DNA of 64,000 nucleotides from Echinicola pacifica DSM 19836 (GCF_000373245.1 NZ_KB890754.1:303635-367634), one strand, 5' to 3'. Shown: positions 26,813 through 36,456, counted from the first letter of the stretch. Notes: a model not told the origin generated them from the sequence alone. Made by a program: numbers and translations.

Positions 26813-26848
26813 CCAAAAAAAGCCTTGCGGGAGATCCAGCAAGGCTTT
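26813..26848 (-). terminator. Rho-independent terminator of the tRNA-Arg gene
   Basis: On the minus strand AAAGCCTTGC and GCAAGGCTTT form a 10-bp stem (loop about 13 bases) ending in a run of seven T, 6 bases after the tRNA. Confidence 0.85.
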
Positions 26849-26853
26849 ATTAG

Positions 26854-26927
26854 TACGCACGGAAGGATTCGAACCCTCAACCCTCGGAGCCGAAATCCGA
26901 TATTCTATCCAGTTGAACTACGCGCGC
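26854..26927 (-). tRNA. tRNA-Arg (anticodon TCG)
   Basis: The 74-base gene folds by eye into a full cloverleaf: acceptor GCGCGCG/CGTGCGT (two G-U pairs), D-arm GTTC/GAAT, anticodon stem TCGGA/TCCGA around loop TTTCGGC, T-arm GAGGG/CCTTC with loop TTCGAAT, discriminator A. The anticodon TCG reads CGA and probably other CGN arginine codons. CCA is not encoded. It lies between the sucC terminator and its own terminator. Confidence 0.93.
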
Positions 26928-26930
26928 ATT

Positions 26931-26965
26931 AAAAACCGATTTGAAGGCTTACCCTCAAATCGGTC
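26931..26965 (-). terminator. Rho-independent terminator of sucC
   Basis: On the minus strand ACCGATTTGA (26964-26955) and TCAAATCGGT (26944-26935) pair perfectly across a 10-base loop and are followed by TTTT. It starts 19 bases after the sucC stop and abuts the tRNA-Arg gene. Confidence 0.85.
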
Positions 26966-26982
26966 ACAAATATAAAGTATTT

Positions 26983-28200
26983 TTATACGTTTTTAAGTAC
27001 TTCTTGAACTTTTTCTGCTGCTTCTTTCAAAGTAATTGCAGAAGCCACTTTCAATCCTGACTCGTCAATGATCTTTGCGCCTTCCTCAGCATTGGTTCCT
27101 TGCAGACGTACGATGATAGGAACATGGATATCACCTATTGACTTATAGGCTTCTACCACGCCGCTAGCGATACGATCACATCTTACGATACCACCAAATA
27201 CGTTGATCAGGATGGCTTTTACATTAGGATCCTTAAGGATAATTCTGAATCCAGCTTCCACGGTCGTTGCATTGGCTCCGCCACCTACGTCGAGGAAGTT
27301 GGCAGGCTCGCCACCAGAAAGCTTAATCATATCCATAGTCGCCATCGCAAGGCCTGCACCATTCACCATGCAACCTACGTTTCCGTCAAGCTTCACATAG
27401 TTTAGGTCAGATTTGCCAGCTTCTACTTCCAATGGATCCTCCTCAGCAAAATCTCTCAATTCAGCAAGGTTTCTATGTCTGTATAGCGCATTGTCATCCA
27501 GATTTACCTTTGCATCTACTGCCAGGATCTTATCATCCGAAGTTTTCAATACCGGGTTAATCTCAAATTGGGAAGAATCGGTAGCATCATAAGCTCTGTA
27601 AAGCGCTGCGATGAATTTTACCATTTCCTTAAGTGCGTTTCCAGATAGTCCCAGTGCAAAGGCAACCTTGCGGGCCTGGAAAGGCTGAAGACCTACTTTA
27701 GGGTCTATCCACTCCTTGATGATTTTCTCAGGAGTCTTCTCGGCTACTTCCTCGATGTCCATTCCACCTTCGGTAGAGGCCATGATGACATTGCAACCTC
27801 TGGCTCTATCCAATAAAATGGATAGGTAATATTCCTTTGGCTCGGAATCTCCAGGATAGTAAACATCCTCAGCGATTAAAATCTTATTTACCTTTCTGCC
27901 TTCAGGACCTGTCTGGTGAGTCACCAATGTTCCTCCTAGGATGTTTTTGGCTTTTTCAGATACTTCGTCCAACTTCTTGGCCAAAACCACACCATTGGAG
28001 CCGGTTTCCTGAACTTTACCTTTTCCACGTCCACCAGCATGGATCTGTGCTTTTAGCACATACCATGAGGTACCTGTTTCTGCGTTGAGTTGCTTGGCTG
28101 CTTCCAGTGCGGCTTCAGGGGTATCGGCTACTATGCCTTCCTGAATCTTGACACCGTATCCTTTCAGAACTTCTTTTGCTTGATATTCGTGTATATTCAT
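26983..28200 (-). CDS. sucC: Succinate-CoA ligase (ADP-forming) subunit beta
   Basis: The 405-residue product has the ATP-grasp fold of SucC: the N-terminal [27 protein letters not shown] in the nucleotide-binding region, the ATP-grasp core [11 protein letters not shown], and the CoA-ligase domain with [16 protein letters not shown] and [16 protein letters not shown]. It catalyses succinyl-CoA + ADP + Pi to succinate + CoA + ATP in the TCA cycle together with SucD. sucD is not in this window, so the two subunits are unlinked here, as in several Bacteroidota. The family is usually about 390 residues. Confidence 0.97.
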   Translation of the reverse strand: MNIHEYQAKEVLKGYGVKIQEGIVADTPEAALEAAKQLNAETGTSWYVLKAQIHAGGRGKGKVQETGSNGVVLAKKLDEVSEKAKNILGGTLVTHQTGPEGRKVNKILIAEDVYYPGDSEPKEYYLSILLDRARGCNVIMASTEGGMDIEEVAEKTPEKIIKEWIDPKVGLQPFQARKVAFALGLSGNALKEMVKFIAALYRAYDATDSSQFEINPVLKTSDDKILAVDAKVNLDDNALYRHRNLAELRDFAEEDPLEVEAGKSDLNYVKLDGNVGCMVNGAGLAMATMDMIKLSGGEPANFLDVGGGANATTVEAGFRIILKDPNVKAILINVFGGIVRCDRIASGVVEAYKSIGDIHVPIIVRLQGTNAEEGAKIIDESGLKVASAITLKEAAEKVQEVLKNV

Positions 28201-28546
28201 CCTAGCGAAAATTTTTGCTCGAAGTTAATCAGCACAGGCCGATATTTCAAGGTTTATCAAGGTCTTTTTTATAAAATGATTCTTTGCCTTCCTTTAATGG
28301 ACTCTTCTTTCCCCCTCACTCTTATAGCCATTTGCTAAAGGTAAAATTCTGATTTATAATTGGTTCTTTATCTGTTCTATCATTAGTAGAGTCGCTATCC
28401 AAGCCGCATTAAATCCCTGGATAAAGTTTTTGAAGCCATTAAATCCCCTTAAGATTATCGGTATTAAATCCATTTTATGGCATTCTGGCATCAGGTAAAG
28501 TCCAAAATAGTTTTAACTTTGAAGCTTCTAGAACGATATATAAGGT
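28201..28546. other. Divergent intergenic region between sucC and the LolD-like gene
   Basis: The 346 bases hold the promoters of both genes. One perfect -7 element points towards the plus-strand gene (separate entry); no other structure was seen. Confidence 0.5.
28514..28521 (+). promoter_or_regulatory. Candidate -7 element for the LolD-like gene
   Basis: TAACTTTG fits TAnnTTTG and ends 25 bases before the ATG at 28547, giving a short leader of about 20 bases. No clear TTG -33 element is seen at the expected distance. Confidence 0.4.
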
Positions 28547-29215
28547 ATGCTACACGCTAAGGGGATTCAGAAGTATTACGGTGACTTACATGTGCTAAAA
28601 GGAGTGGATATTCACATCGATGCAGGTGAGGTGATATCTATCGTAGGTGCTTCTGGAGCCGGAAAAAGTACACTTTTGCATATCTTGGGTACCCTCGACC
28701 TGCCTGATCAGGGGGAGGTAATGGTGGATCAAAAAAACCTGGTAAAACTCAAAGGAGATCAGCTCGCCGCCTACCGTAATAAGGAAATTGGCTTTATATT
28801 CCAGTTCCACAATCTCCTTCCCGAATTTACCGCCCTGGAAAATATCATGATCCCCGGAATGATCGCCAAAAGAGACTCTGGCGAACTGGAAAAGAGAGCC
28901 TTGGAACTTGCGGCCTTATTGGGGATAGAAGGGCGAATGCAACACAAACCCTCCGAACTAAGCGGGGGAGAGCAGCAGCGGGTGGCCGTGGCGAGAGCCT
29001 TGATCAATGATCCCAAGATCATCTTCGCCGATGAGCCTAGTGGCAATCTCGACTCTCAAAGTGCCGAGGCTTTGCATGAATTGTTTTTTACACTGCGCAA
29101 AAAATTCGGCCAATCCTTCGTAATTGTTACTCACAACAAAGAACTGGCCCAAATGGCCGATCGAATGCTTACCATGCAGGATGGACTCATCGTCCAGCAG
29201 GATACCGTCATTTAG
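28547..29215 (+). CDS. ABC transporter ATP-binding protein, LolD-like
   Basis: The 222-residue ATPase has Walker A GASGAGKST (about 36-44), a Q-loop in FIFQFHNLLPEF, the signature LSGGEQQRVAVARAL, Walker B IIFADEPSGNLDS and a switch histidine in VIVTHNKELA. The FQFHNLLPEFTALENIMIP text and the SGNLDS variant mark the MacB/LolD/FtsE group, and length and N-terminus match LolD, which drives release of outer-membrane lipoproteins via LolCE. The permease is not adjacent here; lone lolD genes are common in Bacteroidota. Its stop overlaps the stop of the convergent peroxiredoxin gene in the tetranucleotide TTAG. Confidence 0.88.
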   Translation: MLHAKGIQKYYGDLHVLKGVDIHIDAGEVISIVGASGAGKSTLLHILGTLDLPDQGEVMVDQKNLVKLKGDQLAAYRNKEIGFIFQFHNLLPEFTALENIMIPGMIAKRDSGELEKRALELAALLGIEGRMQHKPSELSGGEQQRVAVARALINDPKIIFADEPSGNLDSQSAEALHELFFTLRKKFGQSFVIVTHNKELAQMADRMLTMQDGLIVQQDTVI

Positions 29216-29673
29216 CCTTTGGTCAGCGCCTGCACTTCCTTCATCATAGCTTCCACATGTGCAGGCCCATCAAATAACCCTTCATGGACTGCTACGATTT
29301 CATGTTTTGCATTGAGCAAATAAGTGATTCGCTTGGGCACCCTGACGATGGGCATCAGTGCCTTATACGCCTTGCAAACTGCTCCACTTTCGTCAGCTAA
29401 CAGTTCGAAAGGAAGCTTATGCATTTCCTTAAACTCCTGATGACTCGCTATACTGTCTCTGCTGATGCCCACCAGTGGGATGTCTAATTTGCTGAAAAGG
29501 TGAAAATTATCCCTGAAACTGCATACTTCCTGCGTACAGCCCTTGGTCTGGTCCTTGGGATAAAAGAATAGTAAACAAAACTTGCCCTTGAAGTCTTCAG
29601 ATAGCTGGAAACTGGAGCCACTGGTGGAAGGTAGAGTAAAGTCTGGAGCCTCTTGATTGATTTTCAATGCCAT
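29212..29673 (-). CDS. Peroxiredoxin, PrxQ/BCP-like
   Basis: I choose the ATG at 29673 (153 residues, MALKINQEAPDF). A frame-extending ATG at 29739 lies upstream of the best promoter match and adds residues that family members lack. The active site is KGCTQEVCSFRDN with peroxidatic Cys46 and a possible resolving Cys51, the PrxQ spacing. It reduces hydroperoxides using thioredoxin. It is about as long as the second PrxQ-like protein in the window (46797) but diverges from it, for example TKGCTQEVC against TPGCTAQAC. Confidence 0.9.
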   Translation of the reverse strand: MALKINQEAPDFTLPSTSGSSFQLSEDFKGKFCLLFFYPKDQTKGCTQEVCSFRDNFHLFSKLDIPLVGISRDSIASHQEFKEMHKLPFELLADESGAVCKAYKALMPIVRVPKRITYLLNAKHEIVAVHEGLFDGPAHVEAMMKEVQALTKG

Positions 29674-29711
29674 AGATATTGCTGTCTTGATTTTGTGTAC
29701 TTTTATTGAAA

Positions 29712-29743
29712 CAAAAATAATGCGATCTTGTTTCTCCACACAA
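29712..29743 (-). promoter_or_regulatory. Candidate promoter of the peroxiredoxin gene at 29673
   Basis: On the minus strand TTG (29743-29741), 21 bases, then TATTTTTG (29719-29712) match the Bacteroidota -33/-7 consensus. Transcription would start near 29705, which excludes the upstream ATG (29739) as a start and supports 29673. Confidence 0.5.
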
Positions 29744-30144
29744 GCATTCTTTTTTGGAGCTAAAGAAATGGATGTGGTTAGCCAGTGTGAATATAGCTAT
29801 TATGATATGGAAATATAGAGTAGCAGCCAGGGCTGTCGAAAGGAGAAACCATAATTTTAGCTTTCTTTTACTGATTTTAAGGAGATACTCGTGTTTTAAC
29901 GCCTAAAGTAGGAGGGAGATTTACATGGCTTTTTGCCAAGGGTTTAGAGAAATATTTTTTATTCGGCCAGAAAAATTGCTTTAAAATTTCTGGTAGATTA
30001 AGAGATTTTATGCTTATTAGAGATAAAATTGGGCAAGATGTTTCCATAATCGGATCTACCTCCTGACCATTTTTTAAGAGATAGCGATCTCCTTTAGTAG
30101 ATATCGAGGAGGAAGGGAGAAGCTAGTGACCAAAAAAGACTATA
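29744..30144. other. Intergenic region, nothing recognised
   Basis: About 400 bases between the divergent peroxiredoxin and antiporter genes. No open frame, hairpin or perfect -7 element was found beyond the promoter listed for the minus strand. Confidence 0.5.
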
Positions 30145-31458
30145 ATGACGACAACGATAATCATAACATTATGTACGCTCCTTTTGATAGCGTATTTATT
30201 CGACTATAGTTTTAAGAAAACTAAAATTCCCTCAGTAATTTTATTGCTGCTTTTGGGCTATTTGGTACGAAGAGGAACCATGCTCTTTGAATTGAATTTA
30301 CCTGATTTGTCCACCATTTTGCCGATCTTAGGGACCACAGGACTGATCCTGATCGTACTTGAGGGCTCCTTGGAATTGGAGCTAAACAAGTCCAAGTTTA
30401 CCCTTATCCGCAAGTCATTCTTTGGTGCATTAGGCCCCTTACTGGCCTTGTCTTTTTTATTGGCTTATATTTTTGAGCAATATGGAGGATATACCTTTAG
30501 AGATAGCCTAATCAATGCAATCCCGCTGTGCGTGATTAGTAGCGCCATCGCCATCCCAAGTGTGAGGAATCTCTCCACTTCAAATAAGGAATTTGTGATT
30601 TATGAGAGTTCGCTTTCAGACATTCTCGGTGTAGTATTCTTCAATTTTATGCTTCGCAATGAGACCGTGGGACTGAATTCCTTCGGCATGTTTGGTCTCC
30701 AACTGCTTATTATATGTATCATCTCCTTCGTGGCGACGATAGGCTTATCCTTTCTGCTGAGCAAATTGGAGCATCATATCAAATTTGTGCCTATCATTCT
30801 CCTGACCATTTTGATCTATGCCATATCGTATGTCTATCATCTTCCGGCACTGATCTTTATCCTAATATTTGGCTTATCCATTGGCAACTTAAATGAACTT
30901 CATAATCTCAAATTCTTTGATGTATTCCGCACGGATATATTAAATAAAGAAGTGCAGAAGTTTAAAGAGTTGACCATTGAGGCGACATTTTTGATTCGCT
31001 CATTATTCTTCTTATTGTTCGGTTACTTGTTGGAAACTTCGGAGATTCTGAACACTTCCACGCTGATATGGGCGGTGGGCATTGTGGTGCTGACCTTCTC
31101 CCTAAGGGCGCTGCAGCTATATCTAAGTAAGCTGCCGATGAAGCCGCTGTTATTTGTGGCTCCTCGAGGATTGATCACCGTATTATTATTTCTGTATATC
31201 AGCCCGGAGAATATGATTGGTTTGGTAAATAAGTCACTGATCATTCAGGTGATCGTCCTTTCGGTACTTGTGATGATGTTTGGAGTGATGCTGGGCAAGT
31301 CAGAGAAGGAGTTGCAGGAAGAAAAGCAAGCCGCGTCTGATGAGGAGTCTGAAGGAACTGCCGCTACGGAAAACCCCGTGGAGCAGACAAATCTAGAGGA
31401 ATCTTCCGACCAAGAACAAGACCCTCTGCCGGGTATTCAGCCTGGAATCTCGGGATAG
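30145..31458 (+). CDS. Cation:proton antiporter (CPA-type, Na+/H+ exchanger-like)
   Basis: The 437-residue product is an inner-membrane protein with about 11-12 predicted helices from residue 1 to about 385. It has early helices with VILLLLLGYLVRRG, LGTTGLILIVLEGSLELELN, the middle helices CVISSAIAIPSV and YESSLSDILGVVFFNF (polar residues of the ion-binding site), and RSLFFLLFGYLLETS and APRGLITVLLF near the end. The last about 55 residues are a highly acidic, Glu-rich cytoplasmic tail unlike its neighbours. Sodium or potassium export in exchange for protons is typical; the ion cannot be assigned. Confidence 0.87.
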   Translation: MTTTIIITLCTLLLIAYLFDYSFKKTKIPSVILLLLLGYLVRRGTMLFELNLPDLSTILPILGTTGLILIVLEGSLELELNKSKFTLIRKSFFGALGPLLALSFLLAYIFEQYGGYTFRDSLINAIPLCVISSAIAIPSVRNLSTSNKEFVIYESSLSDILGVVFFNFMLRNETVGLNSFGMFGLQLLIICIISFVATIGLSFLLSKLEHHIKFVPIILLTILIYAISYVYHLPALIFILIFGLSIGNLNELHNLKFFDVFRTDILNKEVQKFKELTIEATFLIRSLFFLLFGYLLETSEILNTSTLIWAVGIVVLTFSLRALQLYLSKLPMKPLLFVAPRGLITVLLFLYISPENMIGLVNKSLIIQVIVLSVLVMMFGVMLGKSEKELQEEKQAASDEESEGTAATENPVEQTNLEESSDQEQDPLPGIQPGISG

Positions 31459-31537
31459 TTATTGATTTATAAGTTCAGGGAACCATTTTCCTCCGCTGGT
31501 GTTTTGAAAATTATATAATCACTAAAGACCAACCATT

Positions 31538-32365
31538 TTGAATCAGGACAGCGTGAGGCATATGCTTCTGGCAGGGATATTTTTTGCAATCATGCAGGTC
31601 ATGGTGAAGTATGTGCCACATTTGCCAGCAGCGGAAATCGTTTTTTTTAGATCACTCTTCAGTCTCGTCGTCAGTTATATCATCCTGAAGCGCCAGGGGG
31701 TGCCCATATTTGGTAATAACAAAAAATTATTAATACTAAGAGGGATTTCCGGCTCCTTGGGTCTGATTACCTTCTTTTATACCCTACAGAATATTCCTTT
31801 GGCCAGTGCGGTGACCTTGCAATACCTGTCACCCATATTTACTACTATTTTAGGGATATTTATTGTTAAGGAAAAAGTTAAACCTATCCGATTTTTGTAT
31901 TTTGCCATAGCCTTTGGCGGCGTATTGGTGATCGAGGGTTTTGACGCAAGGATTTCTCTTCAATATACGATGATCGGGGTGGCCTCAGGCTTCTTTGCAG
32001 GCTTGGCGTATAATATTATCCGCAAGCTTAAGGGCAGCGAACATCCCTTGGTGATTGTGTTTTACTTTCCACTGGTGACCCTGCCGATTGTTTCGGTATG
32101 GAGTTATTTTCATTGGGTGACGCCAGTAGGATGGGATTGGTTGATTCTGCTGGGTATTGGGATTTTTACCCAGGCCGCCCAATATTTCATGACTATGGCT
32201 TATCAGCATGCCAATTTGGCCAAGATTACTAGCTTAAATTATATCGGAATTCTATATGCGCTTGTATTTGGTTTTATCTTTTTCGGCGAAACCTTTAACT
32301 TGCTAACCTATTTGGGAATGGCACTGGTACTATGCGGTGTTATTTTAAACATTAGATCTAAATAA
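31538..32365 (+). CDS. EamA/DMT-family transporter
   Basis: The 275-residue product has ten predicted membrane helices arranged as two EamA repeats (about residues 1-135 and 140-275), with GTVTLQYLSPIFTTI-like text (SAVTLQYLSPIFTTILG) and the second-repeat QYFMTMAYQHANLAK block. The start is a TTG at 31538; an ATG at 31562 would cut into the first helix. The stop is immediately followed by the pncB ATG with no spacer, so the genes are almost certainly translated from one mRNA. DMT transporters move amino acids, nucleotides or other metabolites; transport of an NAD precursor is suggested only by the gene neighbours. Confidence 0.87.
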   Translation: MNQDSVRHMLLAGIFFAIMQVMVKYVPHLPAAEIVFFRSLFSLVVSYIILKRQGVPIFGNNKKLLILRGISGSLGLITFFYTLQNIPLASAVTLQYLSPIFTTILGIFIVKEKVKPIRFLYFAIAFGGVLVIEGFDARISLQYTMIGVASGFFAGLAYNIIRKLKGSEHPLVIVFYFPLVTLPIVSVWSYFHWVTPVGWDWLILLGIGIFTQAAQYFMTMAYQHANLAKITSLNYIGILYALVFGFIFFGETFNLLTYLGMALVLCGVILNIRSK

Positions 32366-33841
32366 ATGAAAATTACCAGAGATTTATATCAAGGATCATT
32401 GGCTTTACTCACTGATTTTTATCAATTAACCATGGCTTATGCTTACTGGAAGTCGGGCAAATCAGAGCAAGAAGCTGTATTTAACTTATTCTTTCGTAAA
32501 AACCCCTTCCAAAGTGGCTTTACCATCGCAGCAGGATTAGATTATGTCATCGATTACTGTCGTAATTTTAAGTTTGACGAAAATGACCTCGCCTATCTGA
32601 GCGAAATGCGGAAGGAGGATGGGGAGCCGACTTTTGATCCAGCATTTATCCAATACCTGAAAGAACTCGATTTCTGCTGTGATATAGACGCCGTGGAAGA
32701 GGGCTCAGTGATATTCCCAAATACCCCAATGATCCGGGTAAAAGGACCTTTATTACAATGTCAGCTGCTGGAGACCCCCATGCTGAATATTATGAATTTC
32801 CAAACCTTGGTGGCTACCAAGGCTGCGAGAATCACCCTGGAAGCCAAAGGCGACCCTGTATTGGAGTTTGGACTGCGACGTGCTCAGGGCATAGACGGCG
32901 CTTTGGCGGCGAGCCGTGCCAGCTATATTGGCGGCTGCTCTTCCACTAGTAATGTGATGGCAGGAAAGCTATTTGGGATCCCCGTCTCCGGCACCCATGC
33001 ACATAGCTGGATTATGGCATTTGAAAGTGAAATGGCTGCCTTTGAGGCCTATGCAGATGCTTTTCCTGACAATTGTATCTTCCTTGTGGATACTTATGAT
33101 ACCATCAAAGGGGTCCAAAATGCCATCCGAATGGGTGAACTGCTTAAGGAGAAAGGTAAAAAACTATTGGGCATACGTATCGATTCAGGTGATTTGGCTT
33201 ACTATAGCAATGTGGCCAGAGAAATGCTCGATGAAGCTGGCTTTCCCGATGCCAAAGTAGTGGCTAGCAATGACCTCGATGAGCATATTCTGTCTTCATT
33301 GAAATTACAGGAAGCCGCTATTGACATCTGGGGAATAGGAACGAAGCTGGTGACGGCTTATGACCAGCCCGCCTTGGGAGCTGTCTATAAAATGGCCGCT
33401 CTTAAAGATCACGATGGCAAATGGGTGCCCAAAGTGAAAGTGTCTCAGCAATCCATCAAAATCAATATCCCCGGATACCATAATGTCAAGCGATTCTATA
33501 AAAATGGGAAAGCAGTATCTGACATGATTTATCTGGAAAATACCGACCTGTCTGCGCAGGAACTCACCATTATTGACCCTTATGACCCTACCAAACGCAA
33601 GAAAATAAGTCCGGATCAGCTAGAAAGTAAGGATATGCTTGTCCCTATATTCGTCAAGGGCGAAAAAGTATATACAAGGCCATTGCTTGCGGATATCCGT
33701 CAAAAAACCCTTAGCAATTTGGAGAAATTCGATAAAGCACATAAACGATTAATCAATCCACATATCTATCCGGTGGGATTGGAGGAGTCATTATACCACC
33801 TGAGGACAAATTTGGTTTTGCAAGCCAAAAATTTCAATTGA
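32366..33841 (+). CDS. pncB: Nicotinate phosphoribosyltransferase
   Basis: The 491-residue enzyme makes nicotinate mononucleotide from nicotinate, PRPP and ATP, in NAD salvage. Visible blocks are [18 protein letters not shown] (N-terminus), [43 protein letters not shown] (the histidine thought to be phosphorylated), LFVDTYDT-like text ([15 protein letters not shown]), and [13 protein letters not shown]. It is the long clade of PncB found in Bacteroidota. Start is the ATG directly after the transporter stop; pncA follows after 117 bases. Confidence 0.96.
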   Translation: MKITRDLYQGSLALLTDFYQLTMAYAYWKSGKSEQEAVFNLFFRKNPFQSGFTIAAGLDYVIDYCRNFKFDENDLAYLSEMRKEDGEPTFDPAFIQYLKELDFCCDIDAVEEGSVIFPNTPMIRVKGPLLQCQLLETPMLNIMNFQTLVATKAARITLEAKGDPVLEFGLRRAQGIDGALAASRASYIGGCSSTSNVMAGKLFGIPVSGTHAHSWIMAFESEMAAFEAYADAFPDNCIFLVDTYDTIKGVQNAIRMGELLKEKGKKLLGIRIDSGDLAYYSNVAREMLDEAGFPDAKVVASNDLDEHILSSLKLQEAAIDIWGIGTKLVTAYDQPALGAVYKMAALKDHDGKWVPKVKVSQQSIKINIPGYHNVKRFYKNGKAVSDMIYLENTDLSAQELTIIDPYDPTKRKKISPDQLESKDMLVPIFVKGEKVYTRPLLADIRQKTLSNLEKFDKAHKRLINPHIYPVGLEESLYHLRTNLVLQAKNFN

Positions 33842-33958
33842 TCCATTCTGCTTTACCTTAAAAACCTGTGCTAGTTTATCTCTGATGCTATGCTAAAGTA
33901 TCCGTGTTTGGTATAGATTCTGAGGAAGGAATGGAGTAGATATTAAACCTGAATTATA

Positions 33959-34579
33959 ATGAGAGCATTGATAATTGTAGATGTACAAAATGATTTTCTT
34001 CCAGGTGGGGCATTAGCAGTTCCTGAGGGAGATAAGGTGATCCCTGTCATCAATGAATTGCAGGAAAAGTTTGACTTCATAGTGGCCACGCAGGATTGGC
34101 ATCCCGCAGATCATAGCAGTTTTGCCTCTCAGCACCCAGGCAAAAGCCCGGGGGATATCGTAGTGGTGGAGGGTGAGGACCAGATCCTGTGGCCTGACCA
34201 CTGTGTGCAAGGTAGTTTTGGTGCAGAATTTCATCAGGACCTTAAGCAAAGCAACTGGAGGAAGGTCTTCCAAAAAGGACAAAATAAACTTGTGGATTCA
34301 TATAGTGGTTTTCATGATAATGCTAGGAAAGCCGATACAGGTTTAGCCGACTACCTATTGGCGCAGGAAGTTTCGGAGGTCTATATTGTGGGCTTGGCCA
34401 CTGATTATTGCGTAAAGTTCACTGTTTTGGATGCCCTTAAGGAGGGCTTTGATACCTATGTGATCGAAGATGCCTCTAAGGCGGTCAATATAAATCCCAA
34501 TGATTTTACGCTTGCCTTAAAGGATATGAGCAAATCAGGTGCTGAAATTATCCGAAGTCGGGATATCTCTCCAGAATAA
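33959..34579 (+). CDS. pncA: Nicotinamidase/pyrazinamidase
   Basis: The 206-residue product carries the catalytic triad Asp8 (DVQNDFLPGG), Lys106 (FQKGQNKLVDSYSGF) and Cys151 (GLATDYCVKF), with metal ligands Asp46/His48 (TQDWHPADHSSF) and His81 (WPDHCVQG). It hydrolyses nicotinamide to nicotinate, feeding the pncB product upstream. It probably belongs to the transporter-pncB-pncA transcript. Confidence 0.96.
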   Translation: MRALIIVDVQNDFLPGGALAVPEGDKVIPVINELQEKFDFIVATQDWHPADHSSFASQHPGKSPGDIVVVEGEDQILWPDHCVQGSFGAEFHQDLKQSNWRKVFQKGQNKLVDSYSGFHDNARKADTGLADYLLAQEVSEVYIVGLATDYCVKFTVLDALKEGFDTYVIEDASKAVNINPNDFTLALKDMSKSGAEIIRSRDISPE

Positions 34580-34932
34580 GGAACATACCTACTGACTTTT
34601 TGGAGCTTGATCTCATCATTAAAGTTATACCCTGCCTTATTTCTTAAGGTCAATTTCAATTTAGAATCTAGGCCATAAGAATAGTTATATTCAGCAATTG
34701 CCCTCTGGATTATAAAACATGGACCGGGAATGGCTAAAAGTCCTCGCTAAATTAGCCAATTCTATTTTCTGGTTTAATGGACCACTTAATTGGTTTTAAG
34801 GTCAATATCGCCTAATTTAGGTAAGCAATCGAAAGGTAAGGAATAGGCTGATAATTGCTGATTTTCTAGGTGATCCTTCGACTGATAGTGCTTCAATTAT
34901 TCCTTTTTCATCATTTTAATATCTTAAATAAT
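34580..34932. other. Intergenic region with a possible minus-strand remnant
   Basis: No gene is assigned in these 353 bases. On the minus strand about 34745-34580 is open and reads as alternating beta-strand-like protein (AEYNYSYGLDSKLKLTL, NKAGYNFNDEIKLQKVS), then runs into the antisense of pncA. I cannot tell a remnant from chance. Confidence 0.3.
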
Positions 34933-35730
34933 ATGTCCACTCCATTACCTATCGTTACCATTGATGCATTTACAGATACTCCTTTTTGCGGGAATCCAGC
35001 GGCTATTTGCCTGTTGCCAGGCCCCTTAGCTGAGGAAGGAATGCAGTTGATCGCAGCAGAAATGAACCTGAGCGAGACTGCTTTTTTGGAGCAAAAAGGG
35101 CCTAATGTCTTTGGTTTGAGATGGTTTACTCCTGAGAAGGAGGTGGATCTTTGTGGACACGCCACGCTGGCCAGTGCCTATATGCTCTATATGGAAGAGG
35201 TGGTAGAGGAGGATCAGGAGATTATCTTTCAGACCAAAAGTGGGGACCTCAAGGTGAAGATGGAAGGAGAGGAGATCGCCATGGACTTTCCCTTGCTAGA
35301 GACCAAAACTGGTGTTCACCCCTTCTTTAAGAATGATTTTTTTGGTCAGAGGATTATAGGTTCGGCCTCCCTTAAAGGCAATTGGATTCTCGAATTGGAG
35401 AGCTTTCACAGCCTGGAGTATGTCGAGCCTGAGTTTGGTGTATTAGCCATGCATTCTGAGCAGGGAATCATTATCACTGCAAAAGGAGATGAACATTACG
35501 ATATCTATTCCCGCTACTTTGCACCTAATTTAGGGATCAATGAGGATCCGGTTACAGGATTTGCACATTGTGCCTTGGTGGATTATTGGCATAAAAAGGA
35601 AGGGAATACCTCTTTTCATGCCTATCAAGCGAGTAAGCGAGAAGGGGAGATGAAGCTGGAACTGAAAGGGGACAGGGTGAAAATACTAGGCCGCGCCGTC
35701 AAGATCTTTGAAGGCTTCTTAGAAGTCTAA
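34933..35730 (+). CDS. PhzF family isomerase/epimerase-like protein
   Basis: From the ATG at 34933 the product is 265 residues; the frame continues upstream to 34870 but with a non-matching hydrophobic leader, and family members begin at the IVTIDAFTD strand. Features are FTDTPFCGNPAAIC, the catalytic glutamate in MNLSETAF (Glu48), LRWFTPEKEVDLCGHATLAS and the second-half mirror SRYFAPNLGINEDPVTGFAHC. The fold is a diaminopimelate-epimerase-like dimer of barrels. Substrates outside phenazine synthesis are largely unknown, and there are no other phz genes here. Confidence 0.92.
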   Translation: MSTPLPIVTIDAFTDTPFCGNPAAICLLPGPLAEEGMQLIAAEMNLSETAFLEQKGPNVFGLRWFTPEKEVDLCGHATLASAYMLYMEEVVEEDQEIIFQTKSGDLKVKMEGEEIAMDFPLLETKTGVHPFFKNDFFGQRIIGSASLKGNWILELESFHSLEYVEPEFGVLAMHSEQGIIITAKGDEHYDIYSRYFAPNLGINEDPVTGFAHCALVDYWHKKEGNTSFHAYQASKREGEMKLELKGDRVKILGRAVKIFEGFLEV

Positions 35731-35928
35731 ATTCTAATCTTTTTCTATAGGGAAGGACTTCAGGCTTTTTTAATTATTATGATTGGATCACTTACTATAC
35801 GAAAGTAAAAATAAGAAGGAGTCATATACCCCTATATATAATTTACTGATAGACAGAAGGTAGATGAAGTGCAGCGTTTTGAGGATAAACATATCAGTTT
35901 TTTTTATTATTATTTACTTAAAAATAGT

Positions 35929-35936
35929 TAATTTTG
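35929..35936 (+). promoter_or_regulatory. Candidate -7 element for the outer-membrane protein gene
   Basis: TAATTTTG fits TAnnTTTG and lies 68 bases before the ATG at 36004. The stretch where a TTG would be expected is T-rich but contains no perfect -33 motif. Confidence 0.4.
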
Positions 35937-36003
35937 TGCTGACAGATTTCTAATTACTTGAAATAATCAAATTAACTATACTTTTAAATACAAATTTAAC
36001 GAA

Positions 36004-36435
36004 ATGAAAAAATTTCTATTAGCAGTAACCGTTTTGTTGATTTCCTATGGTGTTCAAGCTCAGGAAATAGGTGTTCGTTTTGGTGAAGGCCATAATAATG
36101 TAGCCATTGACGGGATTTTCTCCGTAGGCCAGTTCAGCAGAGTTCACGCAGATGTTAGCTTTGGTGATGGCGTTGGCATTGATGCACTTTATGACTTCAT
36201 CTATCGCCCAATTACCGAGGCGGATGGTCTGAACTGGTATGTTGGTGTAGGCCCATCCCTGATCATTAATGATCCTTTTTACTTCGGTGTGTCTGGCGAA
36301 ATAGGTTTAGAATACCATTTTGATTTCCCAATGGCCGTTGGTTTGGATTGGAGACCTGTGGTGTGGATCGTAGAAGATACTGATTTTAGAGCGGATGTAT
36401 TCGGCCTGAATATCAGATATGTATTTGGGAAATAA
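36004..36435 (+). CDS. Small outer-membrane beta-barrel-like protein
   Basis: The 143-residue product has a signal peptide cut after VQAQ (near residue 20), then about 120 residues of alternating polar/hydrophobic strands with aromatic residues (GVRFGEGHNNVAIDG, WYVGVGPSLIINDPFYFG, LNIRYVFGK). That looks like an eight-stranded barrel of the OmpA/OprF-porin-like or DUF3996 type, but I cannot name the family. It has its own promoter element and terminator, so it is monocistronic and probably well expressed. Confidence 0.75.
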   Translation: MKKFLLAVTVLLISYGVQAQEIGVRFGEGHNNVAIDGIFSVGQFSRVHADVSFGDGVGIDALYDFIYRPITEADGLNWYVGVGPSLIINDPFYFGVSGEIGLEYHFDFPMAVGLDWRPVVWIVEDTDFRADVFGLNIRYVFGK

Positions 36436-36456
36436 TTTCTATTTACCATAAATAAG

